This document shows, piece by piece, positions 14,927-24,034 of a stretch of 52,949 bases of DNA. The position numbers and the translations under genes are program-made. The notes under the pieces were generated by a model. It was given only the letters and a program-made list of their open reading frames with translations, made no database searches and was not told the origin of the DNA. The stretch comes from an uncultured Roseburia sp. (lineage in GTDB: Bacteria > Bacillota > Clostridia > Lachnospirales > Lachnospiraceae), in assembly GCA_947642555.1 (NCBI GenBank), contig CANRSX010000034.1, positions 1 to 52,949 on the forward strand, in the 5' to 3' direction. How positions within the stretch are numbered: the stretch's first letter is position 1; each line of letters opens with the position of its first letter.

Positions 14927-17900
14927 ATGAGCAACGTCCGAAGAGTGTACGTAGAAAAGAAACCGGCTTTTGCCACAAAGGCGAAGGAGCTTCTCGCCGA
15001 GGCGGGCAGCTATCTGGGAATCGGCGGGGTCACGGGAGTCCGTGTGCTGACCCGCTATGACATCGAAAATATTTCCGAAGAGACCTATCAGAAGGCGCTG
15101 ATCACCGTCTTCTCCGAGCCCCCGGTGGATCTGGTCTATGAGGAGAGCTTTGACGCAAAGGGTGCGGCCGTCTTTTCGGTGGAGTTTCTGCCCGGACAGT
15201 TTGACCAGCGCGCGGATTCCGCGGAGCAGTGCGTGAAGCTGTTAAACGGGGAGGAGGATCCGGTGATCCGCACGGCGGTGACCTATGTGATTGAGGGCAG
15301 CGTGAGCGAGGCGGAGCTTGCCGCGATCAAAGAGCACTGCATCAACCCGGTGGATTCGCGGGAGAGCGGCATGGAGAAGCCGGATACCCTGGTGCAGCAG
15401 TTTGAGGATCCGGCGGACGTCATGATCTTTGACGGATTTTGCGCAAAGCCGGAGGATGAGCTTCGGGAGCTCTACGATTCCCTCGGACTTGCGATGACGT
15501 TTGCGGACTTTTTGCATATCCAGAATTATTTTAAGGGCGGGGAGAAGCGGGATCCGTCCATGACCGAGATCCGTGTGCTGGACACCTACTGGTCCGATCA
15601 CTGCCGCCATACGACGTTTTCCACAGAGTTAAAGGAGGTTGCCTTTGACGACGGCTATTACCGCGCGCCGATCGAGGAGACGTATCAGGATTACCTGGCG
15701 ACTCATAAAAATCTCTATGAGGGCCGTTCGGACAAGTTCGTCTGCCTGATGGATCTCGCGCTTGCCGCGATGAAGCGTCTGAAAAAAGAGGGAAAGCTTG
15801 CGGATCAGGAGGAATCGGACGAGATCAACGCGTGCTCGATTGTCGTGCCGATCGAGGTGGACGGCGTGACCGAGGAGTGGCTGATCAATTTTAAAAACGA
15901 GACGCACAATCACCCGACCGAGATCGAGCCGTTCGGCGGCGCGGCGACCTGCTTAGGCGGCGCGATCCGCGATCCGCTCTCCGGGCGTACCTACGTCTAC
16001 CAGGCGATGCGCGTGACCGGCGCGGCGGATCCGACCGTTTCCGTAAAAGACACGATCCCCGGAAAGCTGCCGCAGAAAAAGCTGGTGCGGGAGGCGGCGC
16101 ACGGCTACAGCTCCTACGGCAATCAGATCGGCCTTGCGACCGGCTATGTAAAAGAGATTTACCATCCGGATTATGTGGCGAAGCGCATGGAGATCGGCGC
16201 GGTCTTAGGAGCGGCCCCGAGGCGTGCGGTACAGCGCCTGACCTCGGATCCGGGCGACGTCATCATCCTGCTCGGCGGGCGCACCGGCCGCGACGGCATC
16301 GGCGGTGCGACGGGATCCTCGAAGGCGCACAATACCGAGTCGACCGCGGTCTGTGGCGCGGAGGTTCAGAAGGGAAATCCGCCGACGGAGCGGAAGCTCC
16401 AGCGCCTGTTCCGCAGGGAGGAGGTCGCGCACATCATTAAGAAATGTAACGATTTCGGCGCGGGCGGCGTGTCGGTGGCGATCGGCGAGCTGGCGGACGG
16501 ACTGCGCGTGAATCTCGATCAGGTGCCGAAGAAATATGCCGGACTTGACGGGACGGAGCTGGCGATTTCCGAGTCGCAGGAGCGTATGGCGGTCGTCGTG
16601 GCGCCGGAGGATGTACAGACCTTCCTCGCTTATGCAAAAGAAGAAAACTTAGAGGCTGTAGAGGTTGCCGTTGTGACGGAGGAGCCGAGGCTGGTGCTTA
16701 CGTGGAGAGGAAAGGAGATCGTGAACCTTTCCCGCGCGTTTCTGGATACAAACGGCGCGCATCAGGAGACAAATGTCGCCGTTGATATGCCGGATCCCGA
16801 TGAGAATTATCTCACGCGGATTCCGCTTCCGGCAGTGGCTTCCGCTGTGGGGGCCGGGGACATCCGCGCCGCATGGCTCGCAGAGCTCTCTGATTTAAAC
16901 GTCTGCTCGCAGAAGGGGCTTGTGGAGATGTTTGACGGTTCGATCGGCGCGGGCAGCGTATTCATGCCGTACGGCGGAAGATATCAGCTGACGGAGACGC
17001 AGGCCATGGTGGCGAAGGTTCCGGTGCTGACGGGCAGCTCAGAGGCTGTGACGATGATGGCGTACGGCTTTGATCCGTATCTGTCCTCCTGGAGCCCGTA
17101 TCACGGGGCGGTGTACGCGGTTCTGGAATCCTTATCCCGGATCGTGGCGGCCGGCGGCGATTACCGCAAGGTGCGCTTTACCTTCCAGGAATATTTCCGC
17201 AGAATGAGCGGGGAGCCGAAGCGCTGGAGCCAGCCGTTTGCGGCGCTGCTCGGCGCATACCGCGCGCAGATCGGTTTCGGCCTGCCGTCGATCGGCGGAA
17301 AGGATTCCATGTCCGGTACCTTTAATGATATTGATGTGCCGCCGACACTTGTCTCGTTCGCTGTGGATGTGGCGAAGGAGGGCGATATCATCACGCCGGA
17401 GTTTAAGGCGCCGGGAGATCCGCTGATGCTCTTTACCATCCGGAAGGACGCCTATGACCTGCCGGAGTATGAGCAGGTGATGCGGCTGTACGGCGTGATC
17501 CGCGAGCTGATTCAGAAGAAGGTGATCGTGTCGGCTTATGCGCTTGACGGCAAGGGACTTGCGGCAGCGGCAGCGAAGATGGCCTTTGGAAATAAGCTCG
17601 GCGCGACGATCGCGGCGGATGTGGATACAAATGTGCTCTTTGCGCCGGGATTCGGAAATATCGTGGCGGAGATCGCGGCAGGGAAGGAAGATGCGGTGGC
17701 GGAAGCGCTCGCCGCAGCGGGGCTTGCCGGATGCGAAAGAAGCGTCGGCTGTGTCAATGATGAAGCGGCGCTGATCTGCGGGGAGAATGTGCGGATTTTG
17801 CTCGATGAGGCGATTGCGGCCTGGACCGGCACGCTGGAAAAGGTGTTCCCGACGCGCACGAACGACAACCGTGAGGAGCTTTCCACCGGAATTTATGAGA

Positions 17901-18733
17901 CGAAGGACATTTACGTTTGTAAACATAAAGTTGCGAAGCCGACCGTATTTATCCCGGTCTTCCCGGGCACGAACTGCGAGTACGACAGCGCGCGTGCTTT
18001 TGAGCGCGCCGGTGCGGATGTCATCGTAAAGGTATTTAAGAATCTGGACGCAGCGGATATCCGGGATTCGGTGGACGCGTTTACGAAAGCCATCGGGCAG
18101 GCGCAGATTATCATGTTCCCGGGCGGTTTTTCCGCGGGCGACGAGCCGGAGGGATCGGCAAAATTCTTTGCGACCGCGTTCCGCAACGAGAAGCTCACGG
18201 AGGCCGTGACGAAGCTGTTAAACGAGCGCGACGGCCTGGCGCTCGGCATCTGTAACGGTTTCCAGGCGTTAATCAAGCTGGGCCTGGTGCCGTACGGCGG
18301 GATCCGGCCGCAGGACGCGGATTCGCCGACCCTGACCTACAATACGATCGGCCGCCATATCAGTAAGATGGTGTACACAAAGGTCGTGACGAACAAGTCG
18401 CCGTGGCTTTTAAATGCGACGCCGGGAGCGGTTTACTGCAATCCGGCTTCCCACGGCGAGGGACGCTTCGTCGCGCCGAAGGAGTGGCTTGATCAGCTGT
18501 TCGCGAACGGCCAGGTGGCGACGCAGTACGTGAACGAGGCCGGCGTGCCGACCATGGACGAGGAGTGGAATATCAACGGCTCCTACATGGCCATCGAGGG
18601 GATCACGAGCCCGGACGGCAGGGTGCTCGGCAAGATGGCGCACTCGGAGCGCCGGGACAGAAGCGTGGCGATGAATATTTACGGAGACCAGAATCTGGGG
18701 CTGTTCGAGGCTGGCGTGGCGTATTTCAGATAA
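14927..18733 (+). CDS. purL: Phosphoribosylformylglycinamidine synthase, single-chain
   Basis: This 1268-residue enzyme makes FGAM from FGAR, glutamine and ATP in step four of purine synthesis. It is the long fused form: N-terminal PurS-like part, FGAM-synthase core (HCRHTTF, FKNETHNHPTEIEPFGGAAT, GGKDSMSG) and a C-terminal glutamine amidotransferase. The amidotransferase shows FPGTNCEYDSARAFERAGAD, nucleophile Cys1109 in GICNGFQAL, and CNPASHGEGRF with the catalytic His. The start at ATG 14927 (MSNVRRVYVEKK) follows TGGAGG; an earlier in-frame ATG at 14858 lacks a ribosome site. It stands alone with a terminator, away from other pur genes. Confidence 0.97.
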   Translation: MSNVRRVYVEKKPAFATKAKELLAEAGSYLGIGGVTGVRVLTRYDIENISEETYQKALITVFSEPPVDLVYEESFDAKGAAVFSVEFLPGQFDQRADSAEQCVKLLNGEEDPVIRTAVTYVIEGSVSEAELAAIKEHCINPVDSRESGMEKPDTLVQQFEDPADVMIFDGFCAKPEDELRELYDSLGLAMTFADFLHIQNYFKGGEKRDPSMTEIRVLDTYWSDHCRHTTFSTELKEVAFDDGYYRAPIEETYQDYLATHKNLYEGRSDKFVCLMDLALAAMKRLKKEGKLADQEESDEINACSIVVPIEVDGVTEEWLINFKNETHNHPTEIEPFGGAATCLGGAIRDPLSGRTYVYQAMRVTGAADPTVSVKDTIPGKLPQKKLVREAAHGYSSYGNQIGLATGYVKEIYHPDYVAKRMEIGAVLGAAPRRAVQRLTSDPGDVIILLGGRTGRDGIGGATGSSKAHNTESTAVCGAEVQKGNPPTERKLQRLFRREEVAHIIKKCNDFGAGGVSVAIGELADGLRVNLDQVPKKYAGLDGTELAISESQERMAVVVAPEDVQTFLAYAKEENLEAVEVAVVTEEPRLVLTWRGKEIVNLSRAFLDTNGAHQETNVAVDMPDPDENYLTRIPLPAVASAVGAGDIRAAWLAELSDLNVCSQKGLVEMFDGSIGAGSVFMPYGGRYQLTETQAMVAKVPVLTGSSEAVTMMAYGFDPYLSSWSPYHGAVYAVLESLSRIVAAGGDYRKVRFTFQEYFRRMSGEPKRWSQPFAALLGAYRAQIGFGLPSIGGKDSMSGTFNDIDVPPTLVSFAVDVAKEGDIITPEFKAPGDPLMLFTIRKDAYDLPEYEQVMRLYGVIRELIQKKVIVSAYALDGKGLAAAAAKMAFGNKLGATIAADVDTNVLFAPGFGNIVAEIAAGKEDAVAEALAAAGLAGCERSVGCVNDEAALICGENVRILLDEAIAAWTGTLEKVFPTRTNDNREELSTGIYETKDIYVCKHKVAKPTVFIPVFPGTNCEYDSARAFERAGADVIVKVFKNLDAADIRDSVDAFTKAIGQAQIIMFPGGFSAGDEPEGSAKFFATAFRNEKLTEAVTKLLNERDGLALGICNGFQALIKLGLVPYGGIRPQDADSPTLTYNTIGRHISKMVYTKVVTNKSPWLLNATPGAVYCNPASHGEGRFVAPKEWLDQLFANGQVATQYVNEAGVPTMDEEWNINGSYMAIEGITSPDGRVLGKMAHSERRDRSVAMNIYGDQNLGLFEAGVAYFR

Positions 18734-18741
18734 GGGCGGAT

Positions 18742-18788
18742 AAATGACCTTGCAGAGGGGAAGGATCCTTTCTGTGAGGTCATTTTCT
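18742..18788 (+). terminator. purL terminator
   Basis: AATGACCT pairs with AGGTCATT, extended by six further pairs with two wobbles to a 14-bp stem with a 14-base loop. A TTTTCTT tail follows. Confidence 0.75.
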
Positions 18789-18912
18789 TACACAATATAA
18801 GTTCGCGAAGCGGAAATTTTATTACTCTGAATCAGATCTTGAAATCAATGGGGGTTTGATAGTATACTGACTGTAAGATTGATTATAATACTTTATCTGA
18901 GGAGACTTTGAT

Positions 18913-19101
18913 ATGTGTACTTTGTTTGATGAAATTGCAAAGGAAAATGAAGTAAAAGGCAGAGCGGTAGAGATCGTCGAGACAGGATTTGAATTTGGGC
19001 TTTCTGAACATGATATATTGAAAAGGTTACAGGAGAAACTGAACCTGTCATTGCAGATGGCACAGGAATACATCAAAATGTTTGGAAAACAGACAGTGTA
19101 A
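18913..19101 (+). CDS. Small protein resembling the tail of Rpn/PD-(D/E)XK transposase-like proteins
   Basis: This 62-residue charged helical protein reads MCTLFDEIAKENEVKGRAVE, then a GLSEHDILKRLQEKLNLSLQ segment and MFGKQTV. Similar tails occur at the C-termini of Rpn-type recombination-promoting nuclease/putative transposase proteins in Lachnospiraceae, and also as stand-alone short genes. A ribosome site (TGAGGAGAC) and a TATAAT box at 18884-18889 support expression. It could be a leftover tail of a lost larger gene or a real small gene. Function is unknown. Confidence 0.55.
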   Translation: MCTLFDEIAKENEVKGRAVEIVETGFEFGLSEHDILKRLQEKLNLSLQMAQEYIKMFGKQTV

Positions 19102-19142
19102 CAGACTTTTATTGACTTGACGAAAGATGAAATGAGGATGTT

Positions 19143-19430
19143 ATGATCGAAAAGAACGAAAGAGGAGCACTCACGCCGGAAAACTACTGGGATGTGATCA
19201 CAGAGCATCAGGGCGAGACCTTTTACACGAAGTCGGGCCTTCCATTCACCTATCAGGTGATTGGAAAGGAGCTGTTTGCCGACCGAAGGGAGCGCTCGAT
19301 CAACCAGCAGACATTCGGGAAGGCGCTGACGCGCATGATCGAGCACCCGGACGAGGTCAGGGGACCGAAGGCGCTGAAGCTGTTTGGCGCTCCCTATATT
19401 TGGGCGGTGCTGACGCAGCTGGGGGTATGA
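19143..19430 (+). CDS. Conserved-looking hypothetical protein, 95 residues
   Basis: The protein contains ENYWDVITEHQGETFYTKSG, LPFTYQVIGKELFADRR and SINQQTFGKALTRM. The pattern TFYT-sGLPFTY--G-e-f-DR---SI is, from memory, shared by many short Clostridial proteins of unknown function. No signal peptide or membrane segment is present. It begins 41 bases after the preceding small gene on the same strand and may be co-transcribed with it. Codon use is GC-richer than in that neighbour. I cannot assign a function. Confidence 0.6.
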   Translation: MIEKNERGALTPENYWDVITEHQGETFYTKSGLPFTYQVIGKELFADRRERSINQQTFGKALTRMIEHPDEVRGPKALKLFGAPYIWAVLTQLGV

Positions 19431-19436
19431 AAAAGC

Positions 19437-19465
19437 TTTACTCTTTCCGACGGACCTATTATAAT
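19437..19465 (+). promoter_or_regulatory. Promoter of 62-residue gene
   Basis: TTTACT (19437-19442), a 17-base spacer and perfect TATAAT (19460-19465) precede a strong GGGAGGTGAGG ribosome site and ATG 19490. Confidence 0.65.
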
Positions 19466-19489
19466 GAATAAGAAAAGGGAGGTGAGGCC

Positions 19490-19678
19490 ATGAATGGTGC
19501 TGAAATCATGAAAAACGCCATGGATGAATTTAAAGAGATTCAGGAGTACATGGCGTCTGCACGGGAGGAAAACGCCACGAAAACATATGCCCTGTTAAAA
19601 GACAAGTACCTTCTTTTAAAGGCATTGCTTACGAGTCTGGGCGTGAACCTCACCGACATTGACAAGATAAAAGAATAA
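19490..19678 (+). CDS. Small helical protein of unknown function, 62 residues
   Basis: The protein is predicted almost wholly helical (MKNAMDEFKEIQEYMASARE, TYALLKDKYLLLKALLTSLG, VNLTDIDKIKE), with no Cys and no membrane segment. It has its own consensus -10 promoter, a strong ribosome site and a terminator right after its stop. That makes it a well-supported small gene despite its size. I do not recognise the family. Confidence 0.65.
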   Translation: MNGAEIMKNAMDEFKEIQEYMASAREENATKTYALLKDKYLLLKALLTSLGVNLTDIDKIKE

Positions 19679-19698
19679 AAAGTTCTGTGACATTTCAG

Positions 19699-19742
19699 AA
19701 CCGGCCGGCGTCTAATTACTGTAAGACGAACCGGCCGGTTTT
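19699..19742 (+). terminator. Intrinsic terminator before sigma factor gene
   Basis: AACCGGCCGG-CGTCT pairs with AGACG and CCGGCCGGTT, followed by a short T run. It separates the 62-residue gene from the ECF sigma gene. Confidence 0.8.
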
Positions 19743-19779
19743 CGTTATAAAAAGTAAAAAGGTATGCATGGAGGAGGAG

Positions 19780-20265
19780 ATGACAAAGGAACGCTTTACC
19801 AGTGAAGTCCTTGCGGCGGAAAAGAGCCTTTATTACGTGGCAAAATCCATTTTAAGCAGGGACGAGGACTGTGCGGACGCCATACAGAGCGCGATTCTTT
19901 CGGCCTACAGCAGGCTGGATACCTTAAAGGAAGAGCGCTATTTTAAGACCTGGCTGACCAGAATCCTGATCAACGAGAGCTATACCCTGCTGCGGAAGCG
20001 GCGGGACGTGCTCTCCTATGAGGATTATTTTAAGGAGACGGCCGGGGAAGAGACAGAGCACTGTCCGGAGCTCTGGCAGGAGATCGCAGGATTAAAGGAG
20101 GAATACCGGATCCCCGTGGTACTGTATTACGTGGAGGGGTATTCAATGAAAGAAATTGCTAAGATGCTGAATGTGACGGAAGGCAGCATCCGGACGAGAT
20201 TATACCGCGGCAGAAACCAGCTGCGGGAGCGGCTGAAAGGAGTGGCAGGATATGGGGCAGAATAA
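19780..20265 (+). CDS. ECF-type RNA polymerase sigma factor
   Basis: This 161-residue sigma-70 family factor of the ECF group has region 2 (LAAEKSLYYVAKSILSRDED, CADAIQSAILSAY, FKTWLTRILINESYTLLR) and region 4 (EYRIPVVLYYVEGYSMKEIA, KMLNVTEGSIRTRLYRGRN). The start at ATG 19780 follows GGAGGAGG. Its end overlaps the next gene, a DUF4179 membrane protein that fits an anti-sigma role. The signal and target promoters are unknown. Confidence 0.9.
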   Translation: MTKERFTSEVLAAEKSLYYVAKSILSRDEDCADAIQSAILSAYSRLDTLKEERYFKTWLTRILINESYTLLRKRRDVLSYEDYFKETAGEETEHCPELWQEIAGLKEEYRIPVVLYYVEGYSMKEIAKMLNVTEGSIRTRLYRGRNQLRERLKGVAGYGAE

Positions 20266-21343
20266 AAAGATGAAACAGACCGGGATAAAGGGACAGGGAA
20301 TGTTCCGGCAGGAGCTGCCGGATGTGCCGGAGCGCGTGCACGCGGCGGTGCTTGATGCGTTAGGGCAGCTGGAGGAAGCCGCAGATGGACGCCAGGCGGG
20401 ACGAAAATCCCGCTTGTCAGGGAAAAAATTTGTGGCGCTGGCTGCAGCGATGGCAGCGGTGTTCGGGATGACGGTGATCGCGGCGGCAGCGGAATTCTGG
20501 TGGAATCAGAAGGCAGCGGAGGAGTTCGGCAATCCGACGCCGGAACGGCAGCAGCAGATGGTCGAGGCCGGTGTGGCGGAGGAGCAGACGGTTTCCTCGA
20601 CAGACGCCGGGATTACGGTCACGGCAGTGCAGACGTTAAGGGACGCCAACCGGATCTATATGCTGTTTGAGCTGACGGCGGAGGAAGCCGTGATCGACGG
20701 CAACAGCGGTTTTTCCGACTGGAAGATGATCACGGACGAGGGAAAAAATCTGTGGGATTATGAGCGCAGCATGACGGGCAGCGGCGGTGTGACCGACTCT
20801 CAGAGCGGGACACTCCTGACACAGGGCTTTTACTTCTGGGATTTTCTGATGGAGGAGGACCCGGAAGGCTGGAACGGGGATACGCTGACCGTACAGCTTA
20901 CGGATTTTGAATACTACACCTATGAGAACGGGCCGGAGGGTACTCCGCATAAGATTGAGGGGGAATGGGAGTTCACGCTGCATCTGACCGATACGACGGA
21001 GCTGGCGCGCACGTTTACGCCGGAGAAGACGGTTATGGCGGCAGGCGTGCCGGTGCGGCTGAATTCCGTGACGGTCACGCCGCTGACGGTGACGCTTCAC
21101 TATTGTCTCGACGATGTGGAAGCGGCAGGAGAGGCGTCTGGCGGCGAAGACTATGGGCTGATCGAGCTTTTTGCGACAGGCTTTGTGGACGGGGACGGCA
21201 ACCGCGTTGAAAGAATGGGGGGCTCCTCCGGGGCACGCACGGAGGACGAGGATATCATCACCTGCGGGCTCCCGTCGCCGATGGACGTCGATACCGTGCA
21301 GGCAATCGTTCTCGGAGGAGGAGATACGATCGAACTGCGGTAG
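20252..21343 (+). CDS. DUF4179 membrane protein, putative anti-sigma factor
   Basis: This 363-residue protein has a cytoplasmic N-terminus of about 50 residues and one membrane segment (about 52-70, FVALAAAMAAVFGMTVIAAA). A large extracytoplasmic region starts with the DUF4179 pattern (DAGITVTAVQTLRDANRIYM, LFELTAEE). The start overlaps the sigma gene by 14 bases, which indicates coupling. In Clostridia this gene order is typical of ECF sigma/anti-sigma pairs in which the outer domain senses envelope conditions. The anti-sigma role is inferred from position and topology. Confidence 0.8.
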   Translation: MGQNKKMKQTGIKGQGMFRQELPDVPERVHAAVLDALGQLEEAADGRQAGRKSRLSGKKFVALAAAMAAVFGMTVIAAAAEFWWNQKAAEEFGNPTPERQQQMVEAGVAEEQTVSSTDAGITVTAVQTLRDANRIYMLFELTAEEAVIDGNSGFSDWKMITDEGKNLWDYERSMTGSGGVTDSQSGTLLTQGFYFWDFLMEEDPEGWNGDTLTVQLTDFEYYTYENGPEGTPHKIEGEWEFTLHLTDTTELARTFTPEKTVMAAGVPVRLNSVTVTPLTVTLHYCLDDVEAAGEASGGEDYGLIELFATGFVDGDGNRVERMGGSSGARTEDEDIITCGLPSPMDVDTVQAIVLGGGDTIELR

Positions 21344-21410
21344 CAGGAGAAAGACAGGCCGTGTTTTCAGGCGGGAGCGGCAAAGGTCAGTGAAAACGCG
21401 ACAGAGTAGG

Positions 21411-21467
21411 ATTTGCAGGATTTTTCATAGAAAAAGACAGGAACTTAAATGCCGGATATGGTATAAT
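21411..21467 (+). promoter_or_regulatory. AraC-regulon site 1 and promoter (AraC gene)
   Basis: This is the first of three copies of a 33-base motif (21411-21443) with invariant blocks ATTTGCA, ATTTTT, GACA and GAA. TATAAT (21462-21467) begins 26 bases after the G of GACA. No consensus -35 is present, as expected for an activator-dependent promoter. Its place before the AraC gene suggests autoregulation. Confidence 0.7.
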
Positions 21468-21511
21468 AAACACAAGGATTAGTGTGCGGTGAGAGGAGGG
21501 GAAAAACCGAC

Positions 21512-22387
21512 ATGCAGATCTATGATTCCTGTAAATCCGCAATTGAGTCCTGTCTGGAGACGAAGACCTTTGCGGTTGCGCGTCTGTATAATGACGAGAA
21601 GACGATGAGCATTCATATTCATGACTGCTATGAGATTTATTTTTCCATTTCGGGCGGGAAGCAGTTTTTGATTGACAATCGCGTCTATGAATTTATGCCG
21701 GGGGATATGTTCTTTATCAATCAGTACGAGAGCCATTATCTCACGCAGATTGATCAGATGACCCATGAACGGATCGTGCTGTCCATCCACCCGGAGTATT
21801 TAAAACGGCTCTCCACGGAACAGACGGACCTGTGTTTCTGTTTTACCTGCCGCGATACTGCATTCGGGCACCGGATTACGCTCTCCGAGGAAGAGAAAAA
21901 ACGGTTTATGTACTTTGTGCACAAGCTCTCGGAGCAGCCGGAGTATGGGCAGGATGTTCTGGAGCAGGCTGTGTTTGCGGAGCTGATGACCTGTCTGAAC
22001 GGTATTTTTTTATCCCGGTGCGCGCAGAAAGCAGATGCGGTGCAGACGGATTCCCAGAGAACCGGGAAGCACGACGCGCGGATTGACGAGATTCTCTCCT
22101 ACATCAACCAGAATCTGGCGGAGGATCTGAATATTCCGGGGCTGGCAGCGCATTTTTATCTGAGCGGTTCCTATCTGTGCAAAATATTTAAGGACGAGAC
22201 GGGAACCACGATCAACCGGTATATCACGGCAAAGCGGATCTCATGGGCGAAAGCGCTTCTTGCCAACGGATATTCGGTCACGGAGACCTGCAATCTGTGC
22301 GGATTCGGGGATTACAGCAATTTTTTAAAATCATTTACAAAAACGGTCGGCGTTCCGCCGAAGAAATATGCGTCTTATGTGCAGTAA
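21512..22387 (+). CDS. AraC-family regulator with cupin sensor domain
   Basis: This 291-residue protein has an N-terminal cupin-like effector domain (SIHIHDCYEIYFSISGGKQF, YEFMPGDMFFINQYESH). The C-terminal double helix-turn-helix is at about 190-288 (DLNIPGLAAHFYLSGSYLCK, then VTETCNLCGFGDYSNFLKSF). ATG 21512 follows GAGAGGAGGGG. It directly precedes the GPH symporter operon. The same 33-base motif lies before this gene, the symporter and the GH88 gene at identical distances from the -10 box. I infer that it activates all three in response to a uronate-containing sugar. Confidence 0.9.
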   Translation: MQIYDSCKSAIESCLETKTFAVARLYNDEKTMSIHIHDCYEIYFSISGGKQFLIDNRVYEFMPGDMFFINQYESHYLTQIDQMTHERIVLSIHPEYLKRLSTEQTDLCFCFTCRDTAFGHRITLSEEEKKRFMYFVHKLSEQPEYGQDVLEQAVFAELMTCLNGIFLSRCAQKADAVQTDSQRTGKHDARIDEILSYINQNLAEDLNIPGLAAHFYLSGSYLCKIFKDETGTTINRYITAKRISWAKALLANGYSVTETCNLCGFGDYSNFLKSFTKTVGVPPKKYASYVQ

Positions 22388-22429
22388 AAAAACGGCAGAT
22401 CCGGACAGGGTCTGCTGTTTTTTTACTGC
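22381..22429 (+). terminator. Terminator of AraC gene
   Basis: A 19-bp stem with one wobble (right arm TCTGCTGTTTTTTTACTGC) overlaps the last codons of the AraC gene. The seven-T run lies inside the right arm. Confidence 0.8.
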
Positions 22430-22448
22430 CTTTGTATAAGAAGATAGT

Positions 22449-22505
22449 ATTTGCAAGATTTTTGTGAAAATCTGACAAGAAAAAAGAGAAAATACATGAT
22501 ACGAT
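22449..22505 (+). promoter_or_regulatory. AraC-regulon site 2 and promoter (symporter operon)
   Basis: The second motif copy is at 22449-22481 and aligns without gaps to site 1. The -10 box TACGAT (22500-22505) again starts 26 bases after the G of GACA. There is no good -35. Confidence 0.7.
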
Positions 22506-22584
22506 GTGCATAATTGATAGAGAAAAGAGAAAATTATGGCCATGATATCACATATAAACCAAATCACAACCAAGGAGGAAGAAG

Positions 22585-24015
22585 ATGGAAACAAAATACA
22601 ACAGAGCAAAACTATGGCAGCTTATTTTATTTACGTTTAACAATACGGCGTCCAATACCTATCTGATCATGATGGGATTCGTCTCCTACTATGCAAACGG
22701 CGTGGCGGGGCTTGGAGTCGCGTTTGTGTCAAATGTGATCATGCTGTCCAGGATATGGGACGGCGTCACGGACCCGATCATCGGATTTTTCGTGGACAGG
22801 ACGAAGGGGCGTTTTGGGAAATTCCGCCCGTATATGCTGTTTGGAAATATCGTGATGTTTATCAGCGTCCTGCTGATGTTTTCGACGACGCATCTGGTGT
22901 CGGGAATGATGAAGGGGATTTATTTTATCCTGATTTACGCGATCTATATCGTGGGCTACACCTGCCAGAACTGCGCGACCAGAGGCGGGCAGACGGTTGT
23001 GACAAACGATCCGAAGCAGCGGCCGATTTACGCGAGGTGCGAGAGTATTATCAATTCCCTGCTTGCCAGTTTTATCACCGTATACGTGACCAATTATCTG
23101 GTGAAAAAGCACGGCGGATTTACAGGCGCCCTGTTCCTTGAGCTGATTGTCACGATGGGGCTTTTCTCATTTATCCTCACGATTCTGGCGCTGATCGGTA
23201 TCGCACAGAAGGATCAGCCGGAATTTTATGAGGTGGGGAAAAAAGATACCTCCTACCGGTTCCGGGATATTTTTACCATTGTCAAAGGAAACCGGGCGAT
23301 CCAGATGCTGGTGCTTGCGGCTTCCACCGACAAGCTGGGCATGATGATTATGAGTAATGCCACGGTCGGCGTGATGCTCTACGGGATTGTGATGGGAAAC
23401 TATGATCTTCTCGGTCTTCTCTCCACGATCACAATCATACCGAGTATCATCCTGATCTGGATCGGGACAGCCGTCGCCTCCAGATATTCGTTGAAAAAGT
23501 CGATGGTCGTGTTTACGTGGATCAATATTGGATTTGCAGTTGCATTGGCGCTATTGCTGATTCTCGGAGATCCGACGAAGATTTCTCTTACGAATTTCAA
23601 CTTTATGACGGCAGCCTATATCGTGCTGTATGTTATGATGCGGGCGAGCGGGGTTTCCGGCGGGATTGCGACGCCCATGATCGCGGACTGCGCGGATTAC
23701 GAGCTGTATCTGTCCGGGAAATACGCGCCGGCTCTGATGGGGACGGTATTCGGATTTTTTGACAAGACGGTGTCGGCATTCGCCTCGACAATCGTCGGAT
23801 ACTGCGTGATTGCCATCGGGTTTAAGGAGCAGTTTCCGCAGATCGGCGATCCCTATACGCCGGCGATTTTCTGGATGAGCCTGTTCTTATTCCTCGGAAT
23901 CCCGATCCTCGGCTGGATCGCCACGCTGATCGCCATGAAGTTTTACCCGCTGGATCAGGAAAAAATGATAGAGGTTCAGGCGAAAATTGCCAATATGAAA
24001 AAAGAAAACGCATAA
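22585..24015 (+). CDS. GPH-family sugar:cation symporter
   Basis: This 476-residue membrane protein has twelve segments and belongs to the glycoside-pentoside-hexuronide (MelB/UidB-like) group. It shows RIWDGVTDPIIGFFVDRTKG, RFGKFRPYMLFGN and a C-terminal half with YELYLSGKYAPALMGTVFGF. These carriers import glycosides or uronides with Na+ or H+. GGAGGAAGAAG precedes the ATG. It forms an operon with the following 2-hydroxyacid dehydrogenase. The AraC-type site it shares with the GH88 operon points to unsaturated glucuronyl oligosaccharides as its cargo. Confidence 0.9.
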   Translation: METKYNRAKLWQLILFTFNNTASNTYLIMMGFVSYYANGVAGLGVAFVSNVIMLSRIWDGVTDPIIGFFVDRTKGRFGKFRPYMLFGNIVMFISVLLMFSTTHLVSGMMKGIYFILIYAIYIVGYTCQNCATRGGQTVVTNDPKQRPIYARCESIINSLLASFITVYVTNYLVKKHGGFTGALFLELIVTMGLFSFILTILALIGIAQKDQPEFYEVGKKDTSYRFRDIFTIVKGNRAIQMLVLAASTDKLGMMIMSNATVGVMLYGIVMGNYDLLGLLSTITIIPSIILIWIGTAVASRYSLKKSMVVFTWINIGFAVALALLLILGDPTKISLTNFNFMTAAYIVLYVMMRASGVSGGIATPMIADCADYELYLSGKYAPALMGTVFGFFDKTVSAFASTIVGYCVIAIGFKEQFPQIGDPYTPAIFWMSLFLFLGIPILGWIATLIAMKFYPLDQEKMIEVQAKIANMKKENA

Positions 24016-24034
24016 GAAATCAGGAGGGGATATC

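Noticed and set aside
17132..17926. Long open minus-strand frame opposite purL (264 codons)
   Set aside because: It is antisense to strongly conserved purL sequence and low in family-like motifs. It results from biased codons of the real gene.
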